From positions 2,108,001-2,172,000 of the forward strand of contig CP030884.1 in assembly GCA_006969385.1 (NCBI GenBank): a DNA stretch of 64,000 nt, read 5' to 3'. The notes beneath the pieces are model-generated. The model saw only the letters and a list, made by a program, of their open reading frames with translations. It did not search any database and was not told the DNA's origin. Position numbers and translations under genes: made by a program. This document shows positions 25,503 to 34,559 of the stretch, piece by piece. Origin of the DNA: Planctomycetaceae bacterium. GTDB lineage: Bacteria > Planctomycetota > Phycisphaerae > UBA1845 > UTPLA1. The first letter of the stretch is position 1. Each line of letters begins with the position of its first letter.

Positions 25503-26393
25503 ATGTTTGATGGTTGCTATGTCGCGTTGGTGACGCCGTTTCGAGATGGGGACGTCGATCACGACGCCCTGACCGACTTGGCGAATTATGTCATTTCCGG
25601 TGGCGTCAGCGGGCTGGTTCCGTGCGGCACGACGGGCGAATCTCCGGCACTGACCGATGCCGAGCAGATCGATGTGATCAAAACCGTCGTGAAAGCAGCC
25701 AACAAACGCGTGCCGGTCCTGGCCGGTGCCGGCAGCAACTGCACCGCCAAAACCGTGAGCGCATCGAAGGCCGCCGTCGAGGCCGGTGCCGATGCCGTGA
25801 TGGTGGTCGCGCCGTATTACAACAAGCCCAACCAAGCGGGGCTCTTCGCGCATTACGCCGCCGTGGCCGAAGCCGTGGCCTGCCCGATCGTGATTTATAA
25901 CATCCCGGGTCGCAGCGCCGTGGAAGTTTCGGTGGATACGATTGCGCGCCTGTACGACACTCACGCGAATATCGCGGCCATTAAGCATGCCACGGGTTCG
26001 CTCAATGGGGCCAGCGAACTGGCCGCCGCCTGCGACATCAAGATTCTCAGCGGCGACGATCCGTTGACGCTGCCGCTGATGAGCGTCGGCGCGCGCGGCG
26101 TCATCAGCGTCATCGGTAATCTGCTGCCTCACGAAATGTCGTCATTGGTCCGGGCTGCGCTGGCGGGCGACTACGCCGCGGCGCGCCAATGGCACGCCCG
26201 GTTGTTCCCGACCATGCAGGCGATCATGGGCCTCGATACCAATCCGATTCCGATCAAGACGGCGCTCGCCATCAACGGTATGATGACCGATGAATTCCGC
26301 CTGCCCATCACGCCGATGGCACCCAAGCAGCGCGAACAATTGGAAACCTTGCTCACGACGGTCGCGTCGCAAGACGTGCGCCGCAGCGCCTAG
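25503..26393 (+). CDS. dapA: 4-hydroxy-tetrahydrodipicolinate synthase (DapA)
   Basis: DapA condenses pyruvate with aspartate semialdehyde in lysine/diaminopimelate synthesis; the aldolase superfamily is related to other pyruvate aldolases. The 296-aa protein has the GTTGESPALT phosphate/pyruvate loop, the Tyr in YYNKPNQAGL, YNIPGRSAVEV, and the Schiff-base Lys in AIKHATG. Then come ILSGDDPLTLPLMSVGARGVISVIGN and the C-terminal helices. ATG 25503 follows AAAGGAG. It is the second gene after pdxJ; a membrane protein follows 6 bp later. The close match to DapA motifs favours this over N-acetylneuraminate lyase. Confidence 0.93.
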   Translation: MFDGCYVALVTPFRDGDVDHDALTDLANYVISGGVSGLVPCGTTGESPALTDAEQIDVIKTVVKAANKRVPVLAGAGSNCTAKTVSASKAAVEAGADAVMVVAPYYNKPNQAGLFAHYAAVAEAVACPIVIYNIPGRSAVEVSVDTIARLYDTHANIAAIKHATGSLNGASELAAACDIKILSGDDPLTLPLMSVGARGVISVIGNLLPHEMSSLVRAALAGDYAAARQWHARLFPTMQAIMGLDTNPIPIKTALAINGMMTDEFRLPITPMAPKQREQLETLLTTVASQDVRRSA

Positions 26394-26399
26394 CACCGA

Positions 26400-27410
26400 A
26401 TGCCGACGATGTCCGCCTCCGACGTAACTCCGACAGATGCCGCCTCTGCGGGCGAGAAGAGCGATACCCTGACGCCGGGGCATCATGTGGTGCGGCGGCT
26501 GCGGTTCTTCTGCGCGATGGCGGTCGCCGGCGTAATCTTCTGGCACTTCGGATGGTGGGTGGCGCGACCGCTCGATGCGCAGTCGGCCGTTTCGTTGCTC
26601 ACGCTGGAAAACGGTGTGATCGCCATGGCCGAGTTGATCGGCCTCGCCGTGGTCGTAAGCGGATTGGCCACGGCCATCTGCGGTGCCGGTGCGGCCGAGC
26701 GCGGGCCGTTGGCCGTCGCCGTCGGCTTAGCAACGTTGGCGGCGCGCGGCGGTCGGATGGATATGCTGCTGTTACAACGTATATCGCACGTGAGCGTTAA
26801 CAAGTCGTTAGAAGTTTACCCCGTCGCCAGTTTGGTCGCTGAAACATTTTTGTGGTTGGCGCTGATCGGCGTCGGCCTCGTGGTCGGGCGTGCGGTGGAG
26901 GGTTGGTACGCGGCCGATCGATCGACGCCGGAAGCTGGGAAAGAAGAAGCCGCGCCGGGCATTCGCGAATGCTGCGGCGCCTTGGTCGTGGGCTGCGTCG
27001 TCGCGTGGTTTGCGCTGACGTTTGCCGCCGGTTCCGACGATCAACCGATTCGCGTGGGCCAGTTGTATTTCGCCTTGGTGATGGCGTTCTTATTTGCGGC
27101 GCTGATCGGCCAATGGTTCTTCGAAGTCAGCAATCGCACATTGATGTTGGCCGTCGTCGGTATCGTCGCGTTCGCGGGGTATTGGTACGGCGAACCCTCG
27201 AACCTGAGCATGGCGACCGAACTCGGCACGTATCTGCCGGTCGATAAACCCGTCGCGCGACCGTTGCCGATTGAGTATGCGGCGTTGGGTGCGATCGGCG
27301 TATTTCTAGAAGCGGATTTCATCGGCGTGTTGTACGTGATCGTCGGTTATCAACCGCACAAGCCGGAAGCAGGCGCGAAAGATGCGGAAGCCAAATCGGC
27401 AAAGGCTTAG
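26400..27410 (+). CDS. Membrane protein of unknown function
   Basis: This 336-aa protein has about eight predicted transmembrane segments, e.g. FFCAMAVAGVIFWHFG, VIAMAELIGLAVVVSGLAT, LVAETFLWLALIGVGLVVG, LVVGCVVAWFALTFAAG and ALVMAFLFAALIGQWFF. The hydrophilic N-terminus is about 25 residues and the C-terminus is charged. No family was recognised. It starts 6 bp after dapA, so it is probably in the pdxJ-dapA operon. There is no sign of horizontal transfer. It could be a transporter-like or structural membrane protein; nothing in the sequence identifies a substrate. Confidence 0.75.
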   Translation: MPTMSASDVTPTDAASAGEKSDTLTPGHHVVRRLRFFCAMAVAGVIFWHFGWWVARPLDAQSAVSLLTLENGVIAMAELIGLAVVVSGLATAICGAGAAERGPLAVAVGLATLAARGGRMDMLLLQRISHVSVNKSLEVYPVASLVAETFLWLALIGVGLVVGRAVEGWYAADRSTPEAGKEEAAPGIRECCGALVVGCVVAWFALTFAAGSDDQPIRVGQLYFALVMAFLFAALIGQWFFEVSNRTLMLAVVGIVAFAGYWYGEPSNLSMATELGTYLPVDKPVARPLPIEYAALGAIGVFLEADFIGVLYVIVGYQPHKPEAGAKDAEAKSAKA

Positions 27411-27518
27411 AGCGTACCGAATTCAAATGTAGCGGATTTGAGATTTTGGCGACGAGTTGAAGCACGATTTGATCCTTCTGATATGTGCGTTCACGGTTAT
27501 GTTTTTCCGTCGTCTTCT

Positions 27519-27731
27519 ACGCCAAAGGCGTTGTTTCAATAGCCTGGGGTTGACGCGAAGCGGCTACCCCAGGGAAATGGTCGAACAAACATCATTGAAC
27601 TCTGAAGGAGTTCTGTCCCCGTACGGCATGCCGCAACGCCTTTGGCGTTGGAAGCCTTGAGCTGGCAACGCAACCCAGGGTAGCTGCTGCGCATCAACCC
27701 TGGGCTACTGGCGCAACGCCTTTGGCGTTGG
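27519..27731. repeat. Multi-hairpin intergenic element (copy D)
   Basis: This is the compact version of the element at 23314. Hairpins are ACGCC/GGCGT 27519-27531, CCTGGGG...CCCCAGG 27543-27573, GAACTC/GAGTTC 27597-27613, CAACGCC/GGCGTTG 27634-27650, CCCAGGG...CCCTGGG 27674-27704 and CAACGCC/GGCGTTG 27714-27730. Hairpins 5 and 6 are near reverse complements of 2 and 1, so the whole is a large imperfect inverted repeat. The rest of the 27411-27822 gap (412 bp) shows no gene. Confidence 0.78.
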
Positions 27732-27822
27732 ATTCCGCGCATCGCATCTCAACGCTACGTCTGCATTACGCTTGCTATAGTGACGAACGTTTCGATTCGC
27801 TATTTCAATTCGCGATCGTCCT

Positions 27823-28476
27823 TTATCTCAACCTCGCTAATAGATTCTGTAACTCCTGCCGTAACGCGCGCAGCGCATTACCGCGATGGCTGATGCGATT
27901 TTTGTGCGCGGGGTCTAACTCGGCGGTCGTTTTATTTAACTCGGGCACGAGAAAGTGCGGGTCGTAACCGAATCCTCCGGCGCCGCGCGGTTCGTCGATG
28001 ATGCGTCCTTCGATCGCGCCGCTGCTTTGGGCGAGCACGTCGTCACCGTTCGCGAGCGTGAGAATACAACGAAAGCGAGCGCCGCGTTGTTCGTCGGGCA
28101 CGCCTTGCAAGGCGGCGATCATCTTTTTGTTATTGGCCGCGTCGCGTTCGGCGCGGCTTGGTTTGCCGGATAACTTGGCGTAGTAAGCCGAATGTACGCC
28201 CGGCGCGCCGTTGAGCGCGTCGACTTCGAGCCCCGAATCATCGGCCAACGTGATCATGCCGCTGTGCTTCGAATAGTAAGTCGCCTTCAACTGCGAATTG
28301 CCGGCAAACGTATCCCGATCTTCGACGGGCTCATCGATCGGTTGGTCGAGATCGGCCAGCGTATGCCAACGAATGTGCCTTTCGGCGTCGGTCTCTTCCG
28401 ACAGTACCGCCGCGATTTCGCGCGCTTTGCCCGGGTTGTTGGTGGCAATCAGAATATCGATAGTTCGCTCGCTCAT
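27823..28476 (-). CDS. rdgB: XTP/dITP diphosphatase (RdgB/HAM1)
   Basis: RdgB hydrolyses non-canonical purine triphosphates such as dITP, XTP and ITP to monophosphates, protecting DNA and RNA from deaminated purines. The ~217-aa product has the HAM1 motifs: ILIATNNPGKAREI, the GNSQLKATYYSK substrate-binding segment, ADDSGLEVDALNGAPGVHSA and GGFGYDPHFLVPE. It ends with the basic Lys/Arg segment KNRISHRGNALRAL. ATG 28476 is preferred; 28503 is possible. Its 5' side abuts a minus-strand terminator and an intergenic palindrome. Confidence 0.94.
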   Translation of the reverse strand: MSERTIDILIATNNPGKAREIAAVLSEETDAERHIRWHTLADLDQPIDEPVEDRDTFAGNSQLKATYYSKHSGMITLADDSGLEVDALNGAPGVHSAYYAKLSGKPSRAERDAANNKKMIAALQGVPDEQRGARFRCILTLANGDDVLAQSSGAIEGRIIDEPRGAGGFGYDPHFLVPELNKTTAELDPAHKNRISHRGNALRALRQELQNLLARLR

Positions 28477-28528
28477 AATCGCCAAGGGTAGAGCGATTTT
28501 CATGCGCGGCAAGCAAATATATCCGGCG

Positions 28529-28568
28529 ATTCCCCACCCTTCGCTGGCGCGAAGGATGGGGCACCCGA
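28529..28568. repeat. Dispersed GGGGCACCCGA-family palindrome
   Basis: ATTCCCCACCCTTCGCTGGC followed by GCGAAGGATGGGGCACCCGA is nearly the reverse complement of 6111-6150. The hairpin pairs CCTTCGC with GCGAAGG. Confidence 0.7.
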
Positions 28569-28614
28569 CAGGTTCGACTCATCAAAAGGTGTTTCATGCT
28601 CAACCAACCAAATA

Positions 28615-28647
28615 GAAAACGCCCGTCGATTTGCATCGACGGGCGTT
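28615..28647 (-). terminator. Rho-independent terminator of the PEP-CTERM gene
   Basis: AACGCCCGTCGAT (28618-28630) and ATCGACGGGCGTT (28635-28647) form a perfect 13-bp stem with a 4-nt loop. Read on the minus strand it ends in TTTTC, downstream of the gene at 28731-29579. Confidence 0.85.
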
Positions 28648-28730
28648 CCCCCCCAGAGAGAAACTCCACCTTAGGAGTTTCGTATCCCATTTGTGGCAGC
28701 GACCCGAGCAAGGTCGCGAAGCATGCGTGA

Positions 28731-29579
28731 TTACTTGCGGCGGCGGCGTGCCAACAGCGTGGCACCACCGAGCATCAGCAAGCTGGCAGTGGCCGGTTCG
28801 GGAATCGCGACGAACGCGACGGCCGCACCTAACTCGAAGACGTAACCCGGCGTCAGAGGGGCTACCGTGTTACCGGCCCCATCGTTGACCATGGTGGCAA
28901 CACCCGGGTTCAGGATGTTGCTCCACCGCCACGAGGCCGAGGTGCCGCTGGCAAGCAGGTCGAAGTTGTAAGCGCTGGTGTCGCCGTCGAGATAGAGCGA
29001 ACCCGGCACCTGAATGTCGATAAAGCCGTTGCCGAACTGGTTGAAGCTGTTGCTACCGGCGGTTTCGTAGAAGTTGCCGCTGATATCGCGGGTGAACGAC
29101 GTGTAGAAGTTCGGCGAATTCAGCACCAAGGGCGTTACCGCTGCACCGTTGTCGAACTCGAAGCTCGAGATTTCGACATCGATGGGGCCGCCATTCGGGT
29201 CGAACAACGAATCCGGACCGGGAAGGTCGATCAGGTTGGTCGTCAGCGGTACGTCGATGTACCAGTGCGTCAGCCGGAAATCTTCCAACGCACCGCCATC
29301 GGACACAACTTTCAGAATGATCGGCGAGCCACCGGTCGTGGTACCGATTTGCGTGTGGCTTTCGCGCGTGCCGTCGACGAAGATCGGCGATAAGTCGCTC
29401 AGGTCGCCGCCGGGGCCGATCGTGACGGTATCTTTGGCAATCTGATTCCCGCCTTGCGTGACGGTGATTTCGAAGCTGCCAGTCGGGTTGCCGACCTGTG
29501 CGTGAGCGGTGCTTGCGAAAGCGGCGATGGCCAAGGCGGCGACGGCGGACCATCCAAATTTAGACAATTGTCGAAACAT
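28731..29579 (-). CDS. PEP-CTERM-anchored secreted protein
   Basis: This ~282-aa protein has a signal peptide (FGWSAVAALAIAAFASTAHA, then QVGNP). A beta-rich extracellular body of about 220 residues follows, with no recognised family. The C-terminal PEP-CTERM tail is PEPATASLLMLGG then ATLLARRRRK (PEP motif, hydrophobic helix, basic end). PEP-CTERM proteins are processed by exosortase and often surface-retained or linked to exopolysaccharide; no exosortase gene is in this window. ATG 29579 is preceded by GGGGAGAG. The upstream 337-bp gap to obgE shows no other gene. A strong terminator lies downstream. Confidence 0.85.
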   Translation of the reverse strand: MFRQLSKFGWSAVAALAIAAFASTAHAQVGNPTGSFEITVTQGGNQIAKDTVTIGPGGDLSDLSPIFVDGTRESHTQIGTTTGGSPIILKVVSDGGALEDFRLTHWYIDVPLTTNLIDLPGPDSLFDPNGGPIDVEISSFEFDNGAAVTPLVLNSPNFYTSFTRDISGNFYETAGSNSFNQFGNGFIDIQVPGSLYLDGDTSAYNFDLLASGTSASWRWSNILNPGVATMVNDGAGNTVAPLTPGYVFELGAAVAFVAIPEPATASLLMLGGATLLARRRRK

Positions 29580-29916
29580 AGTCGTACTCTCCCCTGATCC
29601 TGTGGACTGAACGAACGGCGCAACGCGACCGTTGTGCGGTTGATCGTTGCCGATTGCCAACGCGGCGCTCGGTTGCAAATATGAGGGAGCAGCTGCCGTG
29701 CCAGTGTGTGCGAGGGGGCCGGCGGGGCTGGAACGGGCCGGTAAATGCGGCTCGTTAAGCGGTATGACACATACTATGCAGGCAAGTTAGCGATTGTCGC
29801 GATTATTCGGAAAAAATGTTGTGTCGGCGCGGCGCAACACGGCTGTTGCCGTTGCGAGACATATAACGGAGGAGACGTGGCTGAAATTAGACAATCCGCT
29901 AACTCGGACGCTTGGA
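29580..29916. other. 337-bp gap between PEP-CTERM gene and obgE
   Basis: It carries the ribosome site and presumed promoter region of the PEP-CTERM gene (minus strand) and the obgE 3' flank. I see no convincing gene, repeat or riboswitch. Confidence 0.5.
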
Positions 29917-30945
29917 TTATCGGGACGACGCGTCGTCGTCGTCGCGATGCGCTTCGAGCATATCCCAAATGCGATTGGTCAGCGGCTCGAGGCCGCGACC
30001 GCTAACGCCCGAGATACCCAACACGTCGCAATCCAACTCGGTTGCCAAGTCGGCAAGCTCGGGCGGATCCGCCTTACCGGCCAGGTCGAGTTTATTGGCC
30101 ACAACCAGTTCCGGCTTTGACGCCAGCGTTGGGCTATACGATTCCAGCTCATTGCGAATGGTGCGGTAGGCTTCGGCCGGGGTGGGGTTACCCTCGAGCG
30201 GGAAGAGATCGATCAGGTGCACGATGACGCGCGTGCGTTCGATATGCCGCAGGAATTGATCGCCGAGTCCGATGCCGTCGTGGGCACCTTCGACCAAGCC
30301 GGGCACATCGGCCATCACGAAGCGGCGAAAGCCCGAAAGGCTCACGATCCCAAGGTTGGGCACCAGCGTGGTAAAAGGGTAATCCGCAATCTTGGGCTTG
30401 GCCTTGCTCACGCGCGATAGCAGCGTGCTCTTACCGGCGTTGGGCAGGCCGACGACGCCGACATCGGCGATCAGTTTGAGTTCGAGGCGCAGCCAGCGTT
30501 CTTCACCCGGCGTGCCCGGCTCAAATTCGCGCGGCGCCTGATGCGTGCTGGTCGCAAAGCGGGCGTTGCCCTTGCCGCCGATGCCGCCGCGCGCCACGCA
30601 TACGCGATCGCCATCGATCGATAGGTCGCGCAATAACAACCCGTTATCCCGATCGTACACGAGCGTACCCGTCGGCACCTTCACGAGTTCGTCCTGCCCC
30701 TTCTTGCCGCTGCAGTTCGCGCCCATGCCGGGGCGACCGTTTTCGGCCGTCCAATGATGGTGGCCGGTGAAATCGACAAGTGTCGACATTTGCGGATCGG
30801 CTTCGAGGTAGACGCTGCCTCCATCGCCGCCGTCACCACCGTCGGGGCCGCCCTTAGGGACGTACTTCTCGCGCCGAAAGCTGACGCACCCATCGCCGCC
30901 TTTGCCCGAACGCACACAGATTTCCGCTTCGTCGATAAATTTCAC
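29917..30945 (-). CDS. obgE: Obg-family GTPase (CgtA)
   Basis: ObgE/CgtA is an essential GTPase for late 50S ribosome assembly and stress/ppGpp-linked growth control. The 342-aa protein has the glycine-rich Obg fold at the N-terminus (RSGKGGDGCVSFRREKY, GGDGGDGGSVYLEAD). The GTPase domain has G1 GLPNAGKST, G2/G3 (DYPFTTLVPNLG, ADVPGLVEGA), G4 ANKLDL and G5 SGVSGRG. It lacks the extra C-terminal OCT domain seen in some species. The ATG at 30945 fits the canonical MKFIDEAEI start. The upstream gene is the RDD protein, 30 bp away on the same strand. Confidence 0.97.
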   Translation of the reverse strand: MKFIDEAEICVRSGKGGDGCVSFRREKYVPKGGPDGGDGGDGGSVYLEADPQMSTLVDFTGHHHWTAENGRPGMGANCSGKKGQDELVKVPTGTLVYDRDNGLLLRDLSIDGDRVCVARGGIGGKGNARFATSTHQAPREFEPGTPGEERWLRLELKLIADVGVVGLPNAGKSTLLSRVSKAKPKIADYPFTTLVPNLGIVSLSGFRRFVMADVPGLVEGAHDGIGLGDQFLRHIERTRVIVHLIDLFPLEGNPTPAEAYRTIRNELESYSPTLASKPELVVANKLDLAGKADPPELADLATELDCDVLGISGVSGRGLEPLTNRIWDMLEAHRDDDDASSR

Positions 30946-30975
30946 TGAGGTGAACCTCGGAACACGCAGAATGCG

Positions 30976-32667
30976 TTAATCATCGTCCCGATCGGGCGGA
31001 TAGAGGTCCATCTCTTCCATCCACTTCGGAATCGGATGCACCACGACCGTATTCGCGGCCAAGTCGCCGATGCGCTGATTGTTGCGCGTGAACAGCATCA
31101 TCATCATGACCGTCGCGACGATGCCGGGCGTTTGCAGCGACAAAACCAACACGCGCACGAGATTGCGTACTAACAATTGCCGACCCGTCGCGGCTGAGCC
31201 ATCCACACTAAGAATGCGGCAGTTCAACACGCGCTTGCCCATCGACGCGTGGCCGAGCGCTTCCCACACGAAGCAGTTCAAACCGTAAAGTACGACCAGA
31301 ACGATCCACCACGACTCGAATCGTTCGTTCATCTCCGGGTCGCCCGAGGGTTCGTTGAACAACTCCAGAAACAGCTTCGGATCCTGCCATTTGAGCAACA
31401 AGAACCACGCGGCGAATGGTATCGCCAGATCGATCAGTGCGCCCACGCCACGCTTCCAGATGGGGGCGGGCATGAATCCGGCCGGCAGATTGGCCCGCCG
31501 CAAAATCTCATTGCGGCGCGACGACCACACGACGGTCAAAATGCCCAAGGCGATCAGCGTGCGCAGAAACTCGCCGGTCGTGGCTTCGTCGCCGATCTTT
31601 TGTTCTTGCTCGTTTGAAAGCGGCGCGAAACGCGCGACGGCGTCGTCCGTCAGCGGTGCCATCACGAAATCGATACGCCCGTCATCGCGCACGCGCGCCA
31701 CCGCCAGCCGATCGTTCACCATAGCGTAACTGCTGCTGCCGGCGGCGAGTTTGAGTAACTCGCTGCCGTCGCGCATCGGGGAGGTGGTGTTCCAGCCGTC
31801 CGCCGTTTGTTGGGCGATGCGAATACGTTCGTATTGCGACGGTGCGTCCGCCTTGTCGGCATTGGCGATTGCGACGATCAATCGTTGCGTCTTATCGAAG
31901 CCGGCACAAAGCGAGATGGCCTTGGCGCTGTTGGGCACGGTATCGACGGCCGACCACGCATCGCCGCCAAAGGTCGCGAAGCGCAACGGCGCTTGGGTGC
32001 CGCCGACGATCAGGGCGACGCGCCGGTCGCGCGCGGCCAGCGTGTACGACTTACCATCTTTGGTTAACGCGTCGGGCACGGCAAGCCGCCGCCAGAAACC
32101 ATCCTTGAGTTCGAGCAGGCTCAGTCGCGCCTTGGGGCGGTCGCTTTTGGCAGGGGCACTGGTCGTGGGTTGGGTGGTGGATGATGGGTCCAACAGGCCG
32201 TCGGTCTCGACCAGAAACCAACAGATGCGCGCCGCGCGATCGCCGGCCACTGCCAGCGGCGGCAAGTCCGACTGTTGCGCGAATAACGCGTCGGTCGCCG
32301 AACCGTTCTCCAAGTGATAGCGAAACAGCGATAAATCGGAAAACAATAATCGCAACACTTCGGCGTCGGCCAATGCAAAGCCGACTTCACCGAGCACAGG
32401 CTCGAGGCGATAGGTCGACTCGGGCATCGTACCGGTCATCGCCTTGGCGGTTTCGACGACCCAAAAGCGCACCTCGGGCAACGCGTTGTTCTGCGGTTGC
32501 GAAGCCCCGATGACGAATACGTGCGTCGCATTGGTAGCGACGAAGGTGCGGTCGGCGCGCCATTCATCGCCGCGCGTTTGAGCGACCGACGCGCATAGCA
32601 CGAGCGCGCCAATCCACAGCGGGGAGCGCGTCCTACCAATAAGCAATTGGAACAAGCGGGCTATCAA
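30976..32667 (-). CDS. RDD-domain membrane protein with long N-terminal region
   Basis: This 563-aa protein has a signal/anchor segment near residues 16-32 (SPLWIGALVLCASVAQT). An extracytoplasmic region of about 350 residues follows, with no recognised family. The C-terminal RDD domain has three helices: PIWKRGVGALIDLAIPFAAW, FVWEALGHASMGKRVLNCRI and LLVRNLVRVLVLS. RDD domains are small membrane modules of unclear, possibly transport, function. It overlaps the upstream lipoprotein gene by 4 bp (ATGA), so they are coupled. Third gene of an overlapping set with 32664-33725 and 33722-34357. Confidence 0.75.
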   Translation of the reverse strand: MIARLFQLLIGRTRSPLWIGALVLCASVAQTRGDEWRADRTFVATNATHVFVIGASQPQNNALPEVRFWVVETAKAMTGTMPESTYRLEPVLGEVGFALADAEVLRLLFSDLSLFRYHLENGSATDALFAQQSDLPPLAVAGDRAARICWFLVETDGLLDPSSTTQPTTSAPAKSDRPKARLSLLELKDGFWRRLAVPDALTKDGKSYTLAARDRRVALIVGGTQAPLRFATFGGDAWSAVDTVPNSAKAISLCAGFDKTQRLIVAIANADKADAPSQYERIRIAQQTADGWNTTSPMRDGSELLKLAAGSSSYAMVNDRLAVARVRDDGRIDFVMAPLTDDAVARFAPLSNEQEQKIGDEATTGEFLRTLIALGILTVVWSSRRNEILRRANLPAGFMPAPIWKRGVGALIDLAIPFAAWFLLLKWQDPKLFLELFNEPSGDPEMNERFESWWIVLVVLYGLNCFVWEALGHASMGKRVLNCRILSVDGSAATGRQLLVRNLVRVLVLSLQTPGIVATVMMMMLFTRNNQRIGDLAANTVVVHPIPKWMEEMDLYPPDRDDD

Positions 32668-33725
32668 TCGTCGTCCGCCTCGGAGGGTTCATTGGCGGTA
32701 ATCGGCGCATCCGTCGGCGGCGCGAGGGCGTCATCGAACTCCGAATCGATACCCGTCGGCACGACCGGTTCGCCGCCGAATTTATTCCAACCGGCATCAA
32801 ACGAATCGCAATCGGCATCGATGCGAAAGATGTTTTGCGCCACACTCGCCGGCAAGGGCGGGCTTTCGACGGGCCGCGTAAATGCCGAATCCTTCAACTT
32901 GGTCGAATCGATACCGCGATAGCGGCGCACTGCTAACGAGAGCTTGCTGCCTTCGATGGGCCAGAAGACCGAAACCTTATGCGCGAGCAGCGGGCCATTT
33001 TCATAGGCCGGTTGATAATCCGTCAGGCTTGCCGTCATCGCTTTGCGGCCGAACTGATCGAAGAAGGCCACCAACTCGACCAGGTAGGGCGCCTTGCGCG
33101 AAATCCAGTATTCCTGCACCGGCTCGGGCAGGCCGTCCGCCGTTAGCCGCACGTATTGCAAAATGTCGAACTTGTTACCGCTGCGACGAATCGGCCCGAT
33201 CAGGTCGGTGCCTTCCGTTTTCGGCAGTCCGATGCCCAGCGCCGCGACCAACTCATCGGGTCGCACCAGCACGCGCTGCGCGCAGGGCTTGTTGGCGTGT
33301 TCGTAACGACCCCACCACATGCGGTTGATCTCGGGTTCGACCCAGGCCCAAAACTCATCGCGGTTGGAGCCGATTTGCATCACTTCTCCGCCCACGCCGG
33401 GGCGCAGTTTGATCAGCAAATTGCGCGGCCGGCTGTAGAGCAACGATCCTTCAAGGTTGTAGGCATGTTCCTTTTTATCTTCGTCAACGATGCGCGCCAC
33501 GACTTGCACGCTGTTGGACCACAACGCCTGATCGAGCCTCGCCATATTTTCATTCAGCGTGGCGACGATGTCTTCGTTGGAGCGCGGACGCTCGGGGGTA
33601 GGCTCCGGAATATCATCGACGACTCCTCCTGTCTTCCCGTCGCAACCCGTCCAAGCAAAGATCAGCGCCGCCGTTAAGAAGATCGACCAACAGCCGCGAC
33701 GCTTGAATGCTTCAGAGTTTTTCAT
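32664..33725 (-). CDS. Lipoprotein, LolA/B-like region, unknown function
   Basis: This 353-aa protein begins with a lipoprotein signal (FLTAALIFAWTGC). Then come a PEPTPERPRSN linker and a domain of about 170 residues: LDQALWSNSVQVVARIVDE ... LEGSLLYSRPRNLLIKLRP ... IGSNRDEFWAWVEPE. This resembles outer-membrane-lipoprotein-sorting (LolA/LolB-like) folds. The C-terminal ~60 residues are Pro/Asp-rich. It overlaps both neighbours by 4 bp, so it is translationally coupled to the RDD gene downstream and the 211-aa gene upstream. No catalytic motif was seen. Inference: it carries or senses lipoproteins or lipids at the cell envelope. Confidence 0.65.
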   Translation of the reverse strand: MKNSEAFKRRGCWSIFLTAALIFAWTGCDGKTGGVVDDIPEPTPERPRSNEDIVATLNENMARLDQALWSNSVQVVARIVDEDKKEHAYNLEGSLLYSRPRNLLIKLRPGVGGEVMQIGSNRDEFWAWVEPEINRMWWGRYEHANKPCAQRVLVRPDELVAALGIGLPKTEGTDLIGPIRRSGNKFDILQYVRLTADGLPEPVQEYWISRKAPYLVELVAFFDQFGRKAMTASLTDYQPAYENGPLLAHKVSVFWPIEGSKLSLAVRRYRGIDSTKLKDSAFTRPVESPPLPASVAQNIFRIDADCDSFDAGWNKFGGEPVVPTGIDSEFDDALAPPTDAPITANEPSEADDD

Positions 33726-34357
33726 CGCGCTTCCTCGCTGGTCGTTTCCATTGCTTCGCCGTCTTCCGCAGCCACCGCTCCATCACCATCCGGCGATTCA
33801 GTATCCGTGGCTTCATCCGTCTGCTCGTCGGCATCCGCCTGATGGGCTTCTTCTTCGGCGATAAAGTCGGTACTCAACACGGCGCCGAGTTGCACGCTTA
33901 CTTCCGTGATTTCATCCTCGCCCAAACCGGGGTTGATCACCGGGTAGCTTTTCTTCTCTTTGATTAAACGCATCGTCCAGATTTCGCGTTCCCCATCCTG
34001 CTTGGACGACTCGTATTTCAGAATTCGCTTCCGCAACAGAATCAGGCACAACACGAACCGAAATCGCAATTTGGCGTCTTCGGTGGCGTTGCCCAGTCGC
34101 TTGAAAAACTCGACCAACAGCGAATCATCGACGAACGTTTTCTTGGGTTCGTCCTTAGAGGGCATCTTCGTTTTGAAATGGCAAACGGCCGCTTCGGGCG
34201 CGCCTTCCCAGGCTTCGGGGGCGATATCGCGCCGCTCGAAGCCGCTCTCGGTCTCGATGACGATCGAATAAAACTCGTCGCCCGGCTCGAACTTGCGACC
34301 GGTGATCGAGCAGGTGCCGTCCGTGCGCGCCACTTCGATCTCAGACATACAAACCAT
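33722..34357 (-). CDS. Conserved planctomycete-type protein of unknown function
   Basis: This 211-aa soluble protein has a Cys-containing N-terminal segment (DGTCSITGRKFEPGDEFYS) that resembles a small zinc-ribbon-like start. A compact helical core follows (FVDDSLLVEFFKRLG, FRFVLCLILLRKRILKYE), and it ends in a strongly acidic Glu/Asp/Thr-rich tail of about 45 residues. I recall similar proteins in planctomycete genomes (FEPGDEFYS and VLCLILLRKR are typical), but no function is known. Starts at 34357 or 34348 are both possible, near GAGGG. First gene of the overlapping three-gene set with the lipoprotein and RDD genes. Confidence 0.7.
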   Translation of the reverse strand: MVCMSEIEVARTDGTCSITGRKFEPGDEFYSIVIETESGFERRDIAPEAWEGAPEAAVCHFKTKMPSKDEPKKTFVDDSLLVEFFKRLGNATEDAKLRFRFVLCLILLRKRILKYESSKQDGEREIWTMRLIKEKKSYPVINPGLGEDEITEVSVQLGAVLSTDFIAEEEAHQADADEQTDEATDTESPDGDGAVAAEDGEAMETTSEEAR

Positions 34358-34488
34358 CCCTCAAGCCGACGCCGATTGCAGCGCGGCAAACCATTGACAA
34401 AACCCTGTTTAGGAAGGGAGTAGCGTACTGCCAAATGGGCCGAATCGCCACCTGTGCAGCGGCGGAAACGACGCTACGGGGCCCAAAG

Positions 34489-34528
34489 AAAAACGCCGCC
34501 GTAGTGTCGTCAATGTAACCCGGCGGCG
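34489..34528 (-). terminator. Rho-independent terminator of rpsA
   Basis: CGCCGCCG (34494-34501) pairs with CGGCGGCG (34521-34528). Read on the minus strand the stem ends in TTTTT. It lies just past the 3' end of rpsA. Confidence 0.8.
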
Positions 34529-34559
34529 CGCGTGAATTTTTGAATCTTGAGGCAGCGTA

